The position numbers and the translations under genes were made by a program. From the NCBI GenBank assembly GCA_947458455.1, contig CANGYJ010000020.1:1-58941 (forward strand): 58,941 nt of DNA. Direction: 5' to 3'. Shown piece after piece: positions 35,129-43,605 of the stretch (the first letter of the stretch is position 1; each line of letters starts with the position of its first letter). Origin of the DNA: Verrucomicrobiaceae bacterium. GTDB lineage: Bacteria; Verrucomicrobiota; Verrucomicrobiia; Verrucomicrobiales; Verrucomicrobiaceae. A model generated the notes under the pieces. It searched no databases, had not been told where the DNA came from, and saw nothing but the letters and a program-made list of their open reading frames with translations.

Positions 35129-35146
35129 CCGCGAGCATCCTCGCGG
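35129..35146. terminator. Hairpin after dnaA (no T-run)
   Basis: CCGCGAG (35129-35135), four-base loop, CTCGCGG (35140-35146), 30 bases past the dnaA stop. No T-run follows, so factor-independent termination is uncertain; it may be a stabilising or REP-like stem. A small dyad of GTTGAA and TTCAAC lies at 35162-35175. Confidence 0.4.
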
Positions 35147-35203
35147 CAGTCAATGTTCGCGGTTGAATGTTCAACGTTCGGGGTTCTAAGTCATCCTACC
35201 CTC

Positions 35204-36634
35204 ATGCCAGATTCCTCCGCCCTCAGTGACGCCCTACAACAGTCGCCGAACAACCTCTCGCTCCTGCTTCTGCATGGCCGCGCCTGCCTGGAGCAGATGA
35301 AGCTTGATGAGGCCAGGGCCGCCTTTGGTCGGGTGCTCGAACTCGACCCCGATCACACGGATGCCCACCTCGCCCTTGCCAAGGTGCTCTTTCTAGAGGG
35401 AGATACCTCGGGAGCCGCCGTTCGCTCCGAACGCGTCCTCTTCATGGAGCCTGAGAATGCCCAGGCGCATCTGCTCCTATCCCGCGTATACCTTGCCGAG
35501 GGCGATAAAAAGAAAGCCGTCGAACACTTCGACTACGCCGCCCAGATCGACGGCACCGTGAGCGATCCCACCCTCGAACGCGAGCTCGGCCGCACCGTGC
35601 GTGACGCTCGTAAAGCCTCGCCCGCGCCCTCGCCTGATTCCAGCATCTCCGAAAACAACTCCGGCGCCGATACCGAAGAGTTCGGAGACGAGGCATTCAT
35701 CGATGCTCAGAGTGATTGGCGGCCTGAAACCTTCTTCAGCCCGGATGATCCAAACCGCAGCACCTTGAACTTCGATGACGTGGGTGGCATGGAGGAGCTG
35801 AAGGAAGAGATCCGCCTCAAGATCACTTACCCGCTCCAGTTTCCTGATCTCTACAAGGCCTACGGCCGCAAAACCGGCGGCGGCATCCTCGTCTATGGAC
35901 CTCCAGGTTGTGGCAAAACGCTCATCCTACGCGCCGTCGCTGGCGAGGTGGCCTGCAATTACCTCGTCGTCGGCCTGCACGAGGTCTTTGATCCCTATTA
36001 CGGCAACCCCGAGCGCAACCTCCACCAGTTCTTCGAGATCGCCCGGGCCAACGCGCCCTGCGTCATGATTTTCGACGACCTCGACAGCCTCGCGCAGGAC
36101 CGCCGCCAGATCCGCGAAAGCCAGATGCGCAGTCTCGTGAACCAGTTCCTCCATGAGATGGATGGCATCCGCAGTGAAAACCAGCGCGTGCTCGTCATCG
36201 GTGCCACGAATCAACCTTGGGCGCTCGATCCCGCTTTCCGCCGTCCAGGCCGCTTTGACCAGGCCATTTTTGTCCCACCGCCGGATGCACCGGCTCGTGC
36301 GCAGATCATTGATCTCCTCGCCAAAGACAAGCCCATGGCCGACTTCAATACCGGATCCCTCGTCGAAGCCACCGAAGGCTTCACGGGAGCCGATCTGAAA
36401 TGGGTCTTTGACCGCGCCGCCGAGCTCGCCCTTTCCGCCGCCATCCACAGCGGCAAGCCCGTCCCCATCAGCCTTGAACTTCTCCTCACCGTCGCTCACA
36501 AGCACACACCGAGCACCGAAGGATGGTTCGAAGGCGCTCAGACGCATGCGAACGAGCATCCCGCTCCAGATGGCTTCTTCAATGAGGTGCGCAAATTCAT
36601 GGCAGCCCCTAGCAGCTCCAAGAAGGAGCGTTGA
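35204..36634 (+). CDS. TPR-AAA+ ATPase (FtsH/Cdc48-like core)
   Basis: A 476-residue cytoplasmic protein: three TPR-like repeats (about 1-120, LHGRACLEQMKLDEARAAF, LDPDHTDAHLALAKVLF), a Ser/Pro/Glu linker, then one AAA domain of the FtsH/proteasome class. Walker A is GPPGCGKT (232-239). Walker B is FDDLDSL with D291-D292, so the usual catalytic Glu is Asp. The second region of homology has intact Arg fingers (DPAFRRPGRFDQA). No protease or membrane part, so it likely remodels a partner bound by the TPRs. The Met at 35204 starts the first TPR; the frame extends a little upstream. It follows dnaA on the same strand. Confidence 0.8.
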   Translation: MPDSSALSDALQQSPNNLSLLLLHGRACLEQMKLDEARAAFGRVLELDPDHTDAHLALAKVLFLEGDTSGAAVRSERVLFMEPENAQAHLLLSRVYLAEGDKKKAVEHFDYAAQIDGTVSDPTLERELGRTVRDARKASPAPSPDSSISENNSGADTEEFGDEAFIDAQSDWRPETFFSPDDPNRSTLNFDDVGGMEELKEEIRLKITYPLQFPDLYKAYGRKTGGGILVYGPPGCGKTLILRAVAGEVACNYLVVGLHEVFDPYYGNPERNLHQFFEIARANAPCVMIFDDLDSLAQDRRQIRESQMRSLVNQFLHEMDGIRSENQRVLVIGATNQPWALDPAFRRPGRFDQAIFVPPPDAPARAQIIDLLAKDKPMADFNTGSLVEATEGFTGADLKWVFDRAAELALSAAIHSGKPVPISLELLLTVAHKHTPSTEGWFEGAQTHANEHPAPDGFFNEVRKFMAAPSSSKKER

Positions 36635-36652
36635 GCCAATCGCATTTGATAG

Positions 36653-36737
36653 TGGTACCGGCGGTCGGACTCGAACCGACACTCCCGAAGGAACAAGATT
36701 TTGAGTCTAGCGCGTCTACCAATTTCACCACGCCGGC
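36653..36737 (-). tRNA. tRNA-Leu (anticodon CAA)
   Basis: An 85-base class II tRNA with encoded CCA. Acceptor GCCGGCG pairs with CGCCGGT (G1-U72 wobble, then A73-CCA). The anticodon loop CTCAAAA gives CAA (36701-36703 on the plus strand is TTG). The variable arm is TGTTCCTTCGGGAGT-like with a TTCG loop, and the T-loop is GGTTCGAGTCC. The second pair of the anticodon stem is a U-U mismatch (CTAGA/TCTTG). It lies between the TPR-AAA+ and efflux genes. Confidence 0.95.
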
Positions 36738-36804
36738 ACATCAAAATGCGAAGGCAGGCGTTTTAGCTGCTCGTCATCCGAATGCAAGGTTTTTGACCTT
36801 CGAT

Positions 36805-38313
36805 TCAATCCTTCGAGAACCAGCCCTTCACCTTCGAGAAGAAGCCAGGCTTGTCCTGATCGAGGTTTCGGGCGGCGGGATCAGGTGTCGTCGCAGGGAT
36901 GGGCTCGGGCGCTTTTTGATCCCAACCACCGCCGATGGCCTTGATGAGGCCCACGGTGGCGATGAGGCGCTGGCCGGCGATCTGGGCCGTGGCACGCTGC
37001 GTGGTCAAGGTCATGCGATTCGCCTCGATGACATCGAGATACGGGCTGGTTCCAGCTTCGTAACGGGTTTTGGCCAGCTGGGCGGCCTTTTCAGCGCTGG
37101 TGCGTGCCCTTCCCTGCGAATCGGCTTGGATGCCGAGGTTGCGAATGGAGGAGAGACTGGATTCCACATCGGCGAGAGCACCGAGGAAGGCCTGACGGTA
37201 GCTGGCGAGAGCCTCATCGTGGATGGCTTTCGATTTGGTGAGGTTCCAGCGGTTCTTGTTCCCGGAGAAAAGCGGCACCGTGATGCTCGGCCCGAGGCTC
37301 CACATGAGCGAGGTGGGTTCAAAAAGGATGTCGATGTCACCACTCTGAAAGCCTCCACGGCCCATCAGCTTGATGCTCGGGAAGAATTGCGCTTTCGCCA
37401 CGCCGATGCGGGCCGTGGCCGCTTCGAGCGCCCGCTCGGCCTGGGAGATGTCCGGGCGGCGTTCGAGAAGATCACTCGGCATGCCGGTGGGGATGCCGGG
37501 AGGTGAGGAGATCGTGCCCGTGGCCGCTGCCACCTGAAAACTCGACGCATTTGTGCCGATGAGAATGGCGAGCACATTTTCGAGCTGATCACGCTGTGCC
37601 TGAAGCGCCGAAATCTCCGCCTCGGCCGTCGCCACTTCCGTTTCAGCCTGTGCCTTTTCCAATTCGCTGCCCGCTCCGGCCTGCACGCGTGCGCTGGCGA
37701 TTTTCAGCGCCTCGTTTCGCCAGCCGACAGCCTCGCGCACGATGCGCATCTCGTTGTCGAGCGTGCGCAGCTTGAAGTAATTCATCGCCACCTCAGCCTG
37801 AATGCCGAGGAGCACATTGTGAACCGCATCCGCCGCCGCCGCCGCGTCGGCCCGGGCACCTTCATTTTGGCGGCGAAGCTTCCCCCAAAGGTCAAGCTCC
37901 CAGCTGAAGTCGAGCGGCGCATTGTAAGCCGGACCATCATAACGCATGCCATTCAGCGGAAACGGTGACGGCATGTTCTCCGACGTCTGCTGCGTCTCAG
38001 CGGTCAAAGGCAGGCTGAGCGCTGGAAAGAAGTCCCCACGCGCCATGCGAGCTGCCGCACGGGCTTGATCGAAGCGTGCGATAGCCGCCTTGAGCTGCTG
38101 ATTGTTCGCCGTGGCGGCGGCAACGAGTGAATTGAGCTTCGAATCACGAAACACCGTCCACCACGAACCTTTCGGCAGATGCGCCGAAGGCGTGGCCGCA
38201 CGCCAGGTGACACCTTTGAACTTAGGCGGCGAAGCCGTGGCCGGACGTTCGTAATTCGGACCGACCTGGGCGAATGCCGAAGCGGTGAGTGCGAAGAGAA
38301 GGAGGGAGCGCAT
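36805..38313 (-). CDS. NodT/OprM-type outer membrane efflux channel
   Basis: A 502-residue outer-membrane factor of RND pumps. After the signal peptide come VGPNYERPATASPP, the family N-terminus, then two long helical repeats forming the tunnel (SLGPSITVPLFSGNKNRWNL; ALADVESSLSSIRNLG). The usual lipobox Cys before VGP(N/D)Y is absent: the sequence is ALTASAFAQVGPNYERP, a type I cleavage site, so it is probably not lipidated. It is the last gene of the tetR, MFP, RND operon, nine bases after the pump gene. Confidence 0.92.
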   Translation of the reverse strand: MRSLLLFALTASAFAQVGPNYERPATASPPKFKGVTWRAATPSAHLPKGSWWTVFRDSKLNSLVAAATANNQQLKAAIARFDQARAAARMARGDFFPALSLPLTAETQQTSENMPSPFPLNGMRYDGPAYNAPLDFSWELDLWGKLRRQNEGARADAAAAADAVHNVLLGIQAEVAMNYFKLRTLDNEMRIVREAVGWRNEALKIASARVQAGAGSELEKAQAETEVATAEAEISALQAQRDQLENVLAILIGTNASSFQVAAATGTISSPPGIPTGMPSDLLERRPDISQAERALEAATARIGVAKAQFFPSIKLMGRGGFQSGDIDILFEPTSLMWSLGPSITVPLFSGNKNRWNLTKSKAIHDEALASYRQAFLGALADVESSLSSIRNLGIQADSQGRARTSAEKAAQLAKTRYEAGTSPYLDVIEANRMTLTTQRATAQIAGQRLIATVGLIKAIGGGWDQKAPEPIPATTPDPAARNLDQDKPGFFSKVKGWFSKD

Positions 38314-38321
38314 GACTGGAA

Positions 38322-41300
38322 TTAATGAGAGGTGGCGAGTGCGGATGCAGGAAGTTCGGCGGATGCCTTCTTCCGCTTGTGACCGATCATGACGAGCACA
38401 TAAAACACCGGTGTGAGGAAAAGGCCGAGGAAGGTGACGCCGATCATGCCGCTGAAGACGGCGGTGCCCATGGCTCGGCGCATTTCAGCACCGGCACCGG
38501 TGGAAACGACGAGGGGATATACACCAGCGATGAAGGCGATGGAGGTCATCAAGATCGGCCGCAGACGCAGGCGGCAGGCATCCAGGGCGGACTCGAGCGG
38601 CGTTTTGCCATGGTCGTATTTCTCCTTGGCGAACTCGACGATGAGGATGGCGTTTTTGCACGCGAGGCCGATCAGCACGATGAAGCCAATCTGCGTGAAG
38701 ATGTTGTTGTCGCCTCCCATGTAATGCACGCCGATGAGGGCAAAGAGCAAGCAGAGCGGCACGATCAAAATGATGGCGAGCGGCAGGCGCAGGCTTTCAT
38801 ACTGGGCGGCGAGCACCATGAAGACGAGGAGAATGCAAAGCGGGTAGATGTAGATGGCCGTGTTGCCCGCGATGATCTTTTGGAACGTCAAATCGGTCCA
38901 TTCGAACTCGAATCCGCCTGGCAGCGCCTCTTTGACGACGCTGGCGATCAAATCCTCGCCCTGGCCGGAGCTGAGCGGCGGCAGTGGCGAGCCACTAATA
39001 TCGGCGGCGAGGTAGCCGTTGTAATGAAACACGCGATCCGGGCCGAAACTCTCGTTCACCTTCACCAGCGAGCCGATGGGCACCATCTCGCCAGCCATGT
39101 TGCGCGTTTTGAGCTTCGTAATGTCGCCCACGTCATCGCGGAACTGCTGCTCGGCCTGCGCGACGACCTGGTAAGTGCGTCCGAAGCGGTTGAAGTCGTT
39201 CACGTAAAGGCTGCCGAGGTTGATTTGCAGCGTGTCGTAAAGATTCGCGAGCGGCACGCCCTGCGACTTGGCTTTTTCGCGATCCACGTCGGCTTCGAGC
39301 TGCGGCACGTTCACGGTGTAGCCGGTGTAAGTGAGCCCAAATTTGCCAGAACCCATCGCGGCACCGATCAGTCCCTGCGTGGTTTTGTAAAGCTCCTCGT
39401 AGCCGCGATCACCACGGTCTTCGATCATCATCTTGAAGCCACCCGCGGTGCCGATGCCATTCACGGGAGGTGGTGGCAGCACGAGCACGAAAGCATCCTG
39501 AATGCTCATGAACTGGCCGTTGAGCGCACCGGCGATGGCGGCGCTGTTGAGATCGGGCGTCTTGCGTTCCTCGAAGTCCTTCAAGCCAACGAAGACGATG
39601 CCGCTGTTCGGGCTGGCGCTGAATCCGTGGATGCTCAGGCCGGGGAAAGCGATGGCGTCCTTCACGCCGGGCTGTTTCATCGCGATTTCGGACATGCGGC
39701 GCATCACCGCGTCCGAGCGATCCAGCGACGAACCTTCCGGAAGCTGCGCAAAGCCGATGAGGTAGGCTTTGTCCTGCGCAGGCACGAAACCCTCTGGCAC
39801 AATTTGAAAGCCCTTCATTGTGGCCCACACGAGTCCGCCATAGATCATCAACGCGATGATGCTGAAGCGGATCGTGCGCTTCACGATGCCGACATACACA
39901 TTGGACGACCACTCAAAGAATCGATTGAAGGGCCGGAAGAACCACCCGAGCAGCAGGTCGATGAGCTTCGTGAGAATGTCTTTCTTGTCGTGGTGGCCTT
40001 TGAGAAGCAAGGCGGACAGAGCGGGTGAAAGCGTGAGCGAATTGATCGCCGAGATGACCGTCGAGATGGCGATGGTGACGGCGAACTGTTTATAGAACTG
40101 CCCGCTGAGACCGCTGATGAAGGCGGTGGGGATGAAAACCGCGCAAAGCACCAGCGCAGTGGCGATGATCGGGCCCGTGACCTCCTTCATCGCCTGCCGT
40201 GTCGCTTCGACCGGCTTCAAACCGTTGCGAATGTTTCGCTCGACGTTTTCGACAACAACGATGGCATCATCCACGACGATGCCGATAGCCAAAACGAGGC
40301 CGAAGAGGCTCAAGTTATTGATCGAGAAGCCCAGCGCGTGCATCACGGCAAAGGTGCCGACCAGCGACACCGGAACGGCCGCGAGAGGAATGATGGAAGC
40401 ACGCCAGGTTTGCAGGAAAATGACCACCACGAGCACCACGAGCAGAATCGCCTCAATGAGCGTGTGAATGACCGCGTCGATGGATTTATCGACAAATACG
40501 GTCGGGTCATAGGCGATGGCATAATCGACTCCTTCAGGCATTTTTTGCTTCAACTCGGCCATGCGAGCCCGCACCGCCTGCGAGACAGCGAGCGCATTCG
40601 AGCCAGGAAGCTGAAACACGCCCATGCCGACGGCTTTTTTGTTATTCAGCAAGCTACGCAGCGCATACTCGCCGCTGCCCATCTCCGCGCGGGCGACATC
40701 GCGCAGACGCAACTTTTCGCCATGCGGGCCGGTTTTGACGATGATCTGCTCAAACTCCTCTTCCGTGATCAAACGGCCTTTGGCATTCACCGTGAGCTCA
40801 AACGCGACATCGTTGGTTGGTTGCTGCCCGATGGTTCCGGCGGCGACCTGGATGTTTTGCTCGCGAATGGCATTCACGATGTCACCGGCAGTCAAACCGC
40901 GTGAAGCGGCCTTGTCGGGATCGATCCAGATGCGCATCGCATATTCGCCACCGCCGAAGATCTGCACCTGGCCCACGCCGGTGAGGCGAGAGAGTTCATC
41001 CTTCACATTGAGCGTGGCGTAGTTTCGCAGGTAGATCTCGTCATAGCGATCATTCGGCGAAAGCAGATGCACCACGAGCGTCATGTCCGGCGACGACTTC
41101 ACCGTGGTCACCCCAAAGCGGCGTACTTCCTCGGGAAGCTTCGGCAGCACTTGCGAGACGCGATTTTGCACCTGCACCTGTGCCAGATCAAGGTCCGTGC
41201 CGATCTTGAAGGTCACGGTCAAAATCATGACGCCGTTCGCCGTGCTCTGCGACGACATGTAGAGCATGTTTTCGAGACCATTGATCGTCTGCTCCAACGG

Positions 41301-41495
41301 CGAAGCCACCGTTTCAGCAATCGTCTTCGGATTCGCTCCGGGATAGTTCGCCGTCACGATCACCGTCGGCGGCACGACTTCCGGGTATTCCGAGATCGGA
41401 AGCTGGAAGAGCGAGATCGCGCCGAGGATGAACGTCAGCAGCGACAAGACGCCCGCAAAGATGGGGCGAGTGATGAAGAAGGAAGAGAAGTTCAC
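38322..41495 (-). CDS. RND multidrug efflux transporter (AcrB/HAE1 family)
   Basis: A 1057-residue inner-membrane proton-driven pump. It has 12 transmembrane segments with two large periplasmic loops, the proton-relay Asp pair in GIVVDDAIVVVENVERN, and the family N-terminus (FFITRPIFAGVLSLLTFILG). The C-terminal half repeats the fold (IGFIVLIGLACKNAILIVEF). Lengths and motifs match hydrophobe/amphiphile exporters. It lies between the periplasmic adaptor and the outer-membrane channel, so a complete tripartite pump is encoded. Substrate unknown. Confidence 0.95.
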   Translation of the reverse strand: MNFSSFFITRPIFAGVLSLLTFILGAISLFQLPISEYPEVVPPTVIVTANYPGANPKTIAETVASPLEQTINGLENMLYMSSQSTANGVMILTVTFKIGTDLDLAQVQVQNRVSQVLPKLPEEVRRFGVTTVKSSPDMTLVVHLLSPNDRYDEIYLRNYATLNVKDELSRLTGVGQVQIFGGGEYAMRIWIDPDKAASRGLTAGDIVNAIREQNIQVAAGTIGQQPTNDVAFELTVNAKGRLITEEEFEQIIVKTGPHGEKLRLRDVARAEMGSGEYALRSLLNNKKAVGMGVFQLPGSNALAVSQAVRARMAELKQKMPEGVDYAIAYDPTVFVDKSIDAVIHTLIEAILLVVLVVVIFLQTWRASIIPLAAVPVSLVGTFAVMHALGFSINNLSLFGLVLAIGIVVDDAIVVVENVERNIRNGLKPVEATRQAMKEVTGPIIATALVLCAVFIPTAFISGLSGQFYKQFAVTIAISTVISAINSLTLSPALSALLLKGHHDKKDILTKLIDLLLGWFFRPFNRFFEWSSNVYVGIVKRTIRFSIIALMIYGGLVWATMKGFQIVPEGFVPAQDKAYLIGFAQLPEGSSLDRSDAVMRRMSEIAMKQPGVKDAIAFPGLSIHGFSASPNSGIVFVGLKDFEERKTPDLNSAAIAGALNGQFMSIQDAFVLVLPPPPVNGIGTAGGFKMMIEDRGDRGYEELYKTTQGLIGAAMGSGKFGLTYTGYTVNVPQLEADVDREKAKSQGVPLANLYDTLQINLGSLYVNDFNRFGRTYQVVAQAEQQFRDDVGDITKLKTRNMAGEMVPIGSLVKVNESFGPDRVFHYNGYLAADISGSPLPPLSSGQGEDLIASVVKEALPGGFEFEWTDLTFQKIIAGNTAIYIYPLCILLVFMVLAAQYESLRLPLAIILIVPLCLLFALIGVHYMGGDNNIFTQIGFIVLIGLACKNAILIVEFAKEKYDHGKTPLESALDACRLRLRPILMTSIAFIAGVYPLVVSTGAGAEMRRAMGTAVFSGMIGVTFLGLFLTPVFYVLVMIGHKRKKASAELPASALATSH

Positions 41496-41504
41496 GAGAA
41501 ATGA

Positions 41505-41585
41505 CGAATGAGGAATTCAGAATGACGAATGAATGAGCGAAGGCCGAATGACGAAGCTGAGGTTCGTCATTCGCCATTCTGGTTT
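41505..41585. repeat. GAATGACGAA-word palindromic repeat in the efflux operon
   Basis: The 92-bp gap between MFP and RND genes is filled with copies of AATGACGAAT, then a perfect hairpin: GAATGACGAA (41546-41555), seven-base loop, TTCGTCATTC (41563-41572), and a final TTTCGTCATTTC. The same words recur at 54624-54775. A stem here could alter relative expression of adaptor and pump. Confidence 0.75.
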
Positions 41586-41587
41586 CG

Positions 41588-42760
41588 TCATTTCGCGCCG
41601 GAGGCTGACGCTTGTTTCGCCGCCTCGCCTTCCACCGGCGCGACCGGCATTCCGGGCATCGGCAAGCGGGCTTGACCATTGATGATGATTTTGTCGCCTG
41701 CTTTGAGACCGGTGCGGACGATGCGTTTGCCGTCGATGGCCGGGCCGATGGTGACGGGTTTATAGACCGACACGGCAGGCTGTTTCGACTCATCGATGCC
41801 GAGGACGTATTTATTGGCCTGATCGGTGAGGATGCTTTTTTCATCGACGAGCAGCGCCTTGTATTTCGCGGTCATCGGCAGCCGGATGCGGGCAAAAAGG
41901 CCGGGTGTGAGCACGCCGTCGGTATTGGAAAACTCGGCGCGGAGGACCATGCTGCCGGTGCCAGCGTCGAGGCGGTTGTCGAAGGACTCGACGTGGCCTT
42001 GATGCGGAAAATCCTTCTCATTGGAAAGCTGGAGTTCCACCGGCATGCGGCCATCGCTATTGGTGAAGGTCGTTTTGTCGCGTTGAAGCGCCTGGAGTTT
42101 CAGCAGGCTGTTTTCATCGATGTCGGCATACACATAGACGGGATCGACGGTGACGATGGTGGTCAGCAGCGTGGTTCCGGCGGTGACGTAGTTGCCGGTG
42201 GTCGTCATCGTGCGGCTGATGCGACCACTGATCGGTGCTTCGACGGTGCTGTGCTCGAATTCGATCTCGGCACTGTGTTCGGCAGCTTTGGCGGCTTCGA
42301 GTCCGGCCTGGGCCTGCAAATTCATCGACTCACGCGTTTCGGCCTGCTCGGGAGCGATGGCTTTGGCGGCCAAAAGAGAGGAGACACGGTCAAACTCACG
42401 TTTCATGGCCTGCGCATTGGCCTCGGCACGCTGCACCTCGGCCTTGGCAGCGCGGAGTTTCGTTTCAAAAGGGCGCTGGTCGATGGTGAAGAGCACCTCT
42501 CCCTTTTTCACGAGGGCACCGGCCTGGAAATGCACCTGCGTGATGTAGCCGGAGACACGAGGCTTCAATTCGACCGCCTCCACCGCCTCGACGCGCCCCG
42601 TGAATTCCTCCCACTCGACGAGTTCTTTCTGCTCAACAGCCGCCAGAGTCACAGGCGCAGGCGGCATTTGCATCCCGCCATGGCCACCGTCCGCTGGCGG
42701 TGGGGTGCAGGAAGGGACAGAAAGGACAAAAAGGACTGAAGGGAGGAAGAGGAGGCGCAT
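41588..42760 (-). CDS. RND periplasmic adaptor lipoprotein (AcrA-like)
   Basis: A 390-residue membrane-fusion protein linking the RND pump to the outer-membrane channel. Signal peptide MRLLFLPSVLFVLSVPSC ends in a lipobox with Cys18. Then come the lipoyl half (EAVELKPRVSGYITQVHFQAG), a helical hairpin (about 100-165) and beta-barrel parts (GRISRTMTTTGNYVTAG). The tail is EGEAAKQASASGAK. The hydrophobic core of the signal is encoded by repeated GTCCTTTTTGTCC words, shared with the M28 peptidase signal peptide. It follows tetR by 38 bases. Confidence 0.93.
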   Translation of the reverse strand: MRLLFLPSVLFVLSVPSCTPPPADGGHGGMQMPPAPVTLAAVEQKELVEWEEFTGRVEAVEAVELKPRVSGYITQVHFQAGALVKKGEVLFTIDQRPFETKLRAAKAEVQRAEANAQAMKREFDRVSSLLAAKAIAPEQAETRESMNLQAQAGLEAAKAAEHSAEIEFEHSTVEAPISGRISRTMTTTGNYVTAGTTLLTTIVTVDPVYVYADIDENSLLKLQALQRDKTTFTNSDGRMPVELQLSNEKDFPHQGHVESFDNRLDAGTGSMVLRAEFSNTDGVLTPGLFARIRLPMTAKYKALLVDEKSILTDQANKYVLGIDESKQPAVSVYKPVTIGPAIDGKRIVRTGLKAGDKIIINGQARLPMPGMPVAPVEGEAAKQASASGAK

Positions 42761-42798
42761 GGCGATAAAGTTGACTGGTTGGCTAAGAAAAGAGGCAT

Positions 42799-43398
42799 TT
42801 ATTCGTCTTGGAGACCTAGGATGCGACGGGCTCCAGCCTGCATCTCGTTGAGGTGGCTGAGATCGTTCCAGATGCGGGCATGCAGGAGTAGACCCTCGCC
42901 ATAGGCGAACAGGATTCGTGCCAAGGCTGGCGCATCAGGCGCTTCGATCACGCCTTGGTAATGCGCATCCCGCAGGGCGCTCTCGTAGTAGCGGATGAAC
43001 TGGGCGAGGATCTCCTGGAGCTTGTCGCGCAGTTTGTCGTCCGTGGTGCTCACTTCTGCCCCCAAAGAGTGGATGGGGCAGCCGAGTACGCGGCCGTGTT
43101 TGGCCTGCATCGCCTCCTGTTCTTCACGAAATTCGCGGAAGCAGCGCCAGATGCGCTCCAACGGTGGAATGACCGGCGAAAAGGTCTGGTCGAGCTTCTT
43201 GCGATGTTCCGTCCAGCCATGATCGAGAGCGGTCAGAGCGAGTCCTGTTTTCGACTCAAAGAAGTGGTAGAAGCTCCCCTTTTTCACTCCCGCCTTTTCA
43301 CAAATGTGATCCACGGAGGTCGTGCCATAGCTCCCCGTCCAGATGAGCTCGCTCATCGCTTCCATCAGGCGTTCCTTGGCGTCAGAGGTTCTTCCCAT
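42799..43398 (-). CDS. TetR-family repressor of the efflux operon
   Basis: A 199-residue regulator with an N-terminal TetR HTH (LIWTGSYGTTSVDHICEKAG, then VKKGSFYHFFESK) and a helical ligand-binding domain. The usual Met at 43398 (MGRTSDAKERLMEA) is the start; a long upstream extension is open but not credible. Being first gene of the minus-strand operon with the pump, it probably represses its own operon. A candidate operator, TAGAC-N5-GTCAA, lies at 43419-43433 just upstream. Confidence 0.9.
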   Translation of the reverse strand: MGRTSDAKERLMEAMSELIWTGSYGTTSVDHICEKAGVKKGSFYHFFESKTGLALTALDHGWTEHRKKLDQTFSPVIPPLERIWRCFREFREEQEAMQAKHGRVLGCPIHSLGAEVSTTDDKLRDKLQEILAQFIRYYESALRDAHYQGVIEAPDAPALARILFAYGEGLLLHARIWNDLSHLNEMQAGARRILGLQDE

Positions 43399-43418
43399 GG
43401 CGGTTTTAAAGCTCAAAC

Positions 43419-43433
43419 TAGACGTTCGGTCAA
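43419..43433. promoter_or_regulatory. Candidate TetR operator upstream of tetR
   Basis: TAGAC, five bases, GTCAA is an imperfect dyad (TAGAC/GTCTA-like half-sites) about 20 bases before the TetR start, the usual place for an autoregulatory site of this family. No footprint data; inferred from position and symmetry. Confidence 0.45.
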
Positions 43434-43605
43434 CAATTTTTCCCTTATCACCTTTAACCGCCTGATTCTGAGCGGATGACTTCGAGTCGGCAGTGGCTTC
43501 TGCATTGCCCCGAACATGGAAAGCATCTTTCCTCGCTCTCACTCGCAACTTCACCGAAGTGCCAGCGTTGTTACGCAGCCCCTTCCCCGCCTCCTGATTT
43601 CCCGC

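Noticed and set aside
36631..37506. Plus-strand open frame across the tRNA
   Set aside because: It passes through a perfect tRNA-Leu gene and is antisense to the NodT gene.
38325..40028. Long plus-strand open frame (567 codons) opposite the RND pump gene
   Set aside because: It is antisense to a well-supported AcrB-type gene, has His/Glu/Asp-rich composition typical of reverse-complement reading and no domain.
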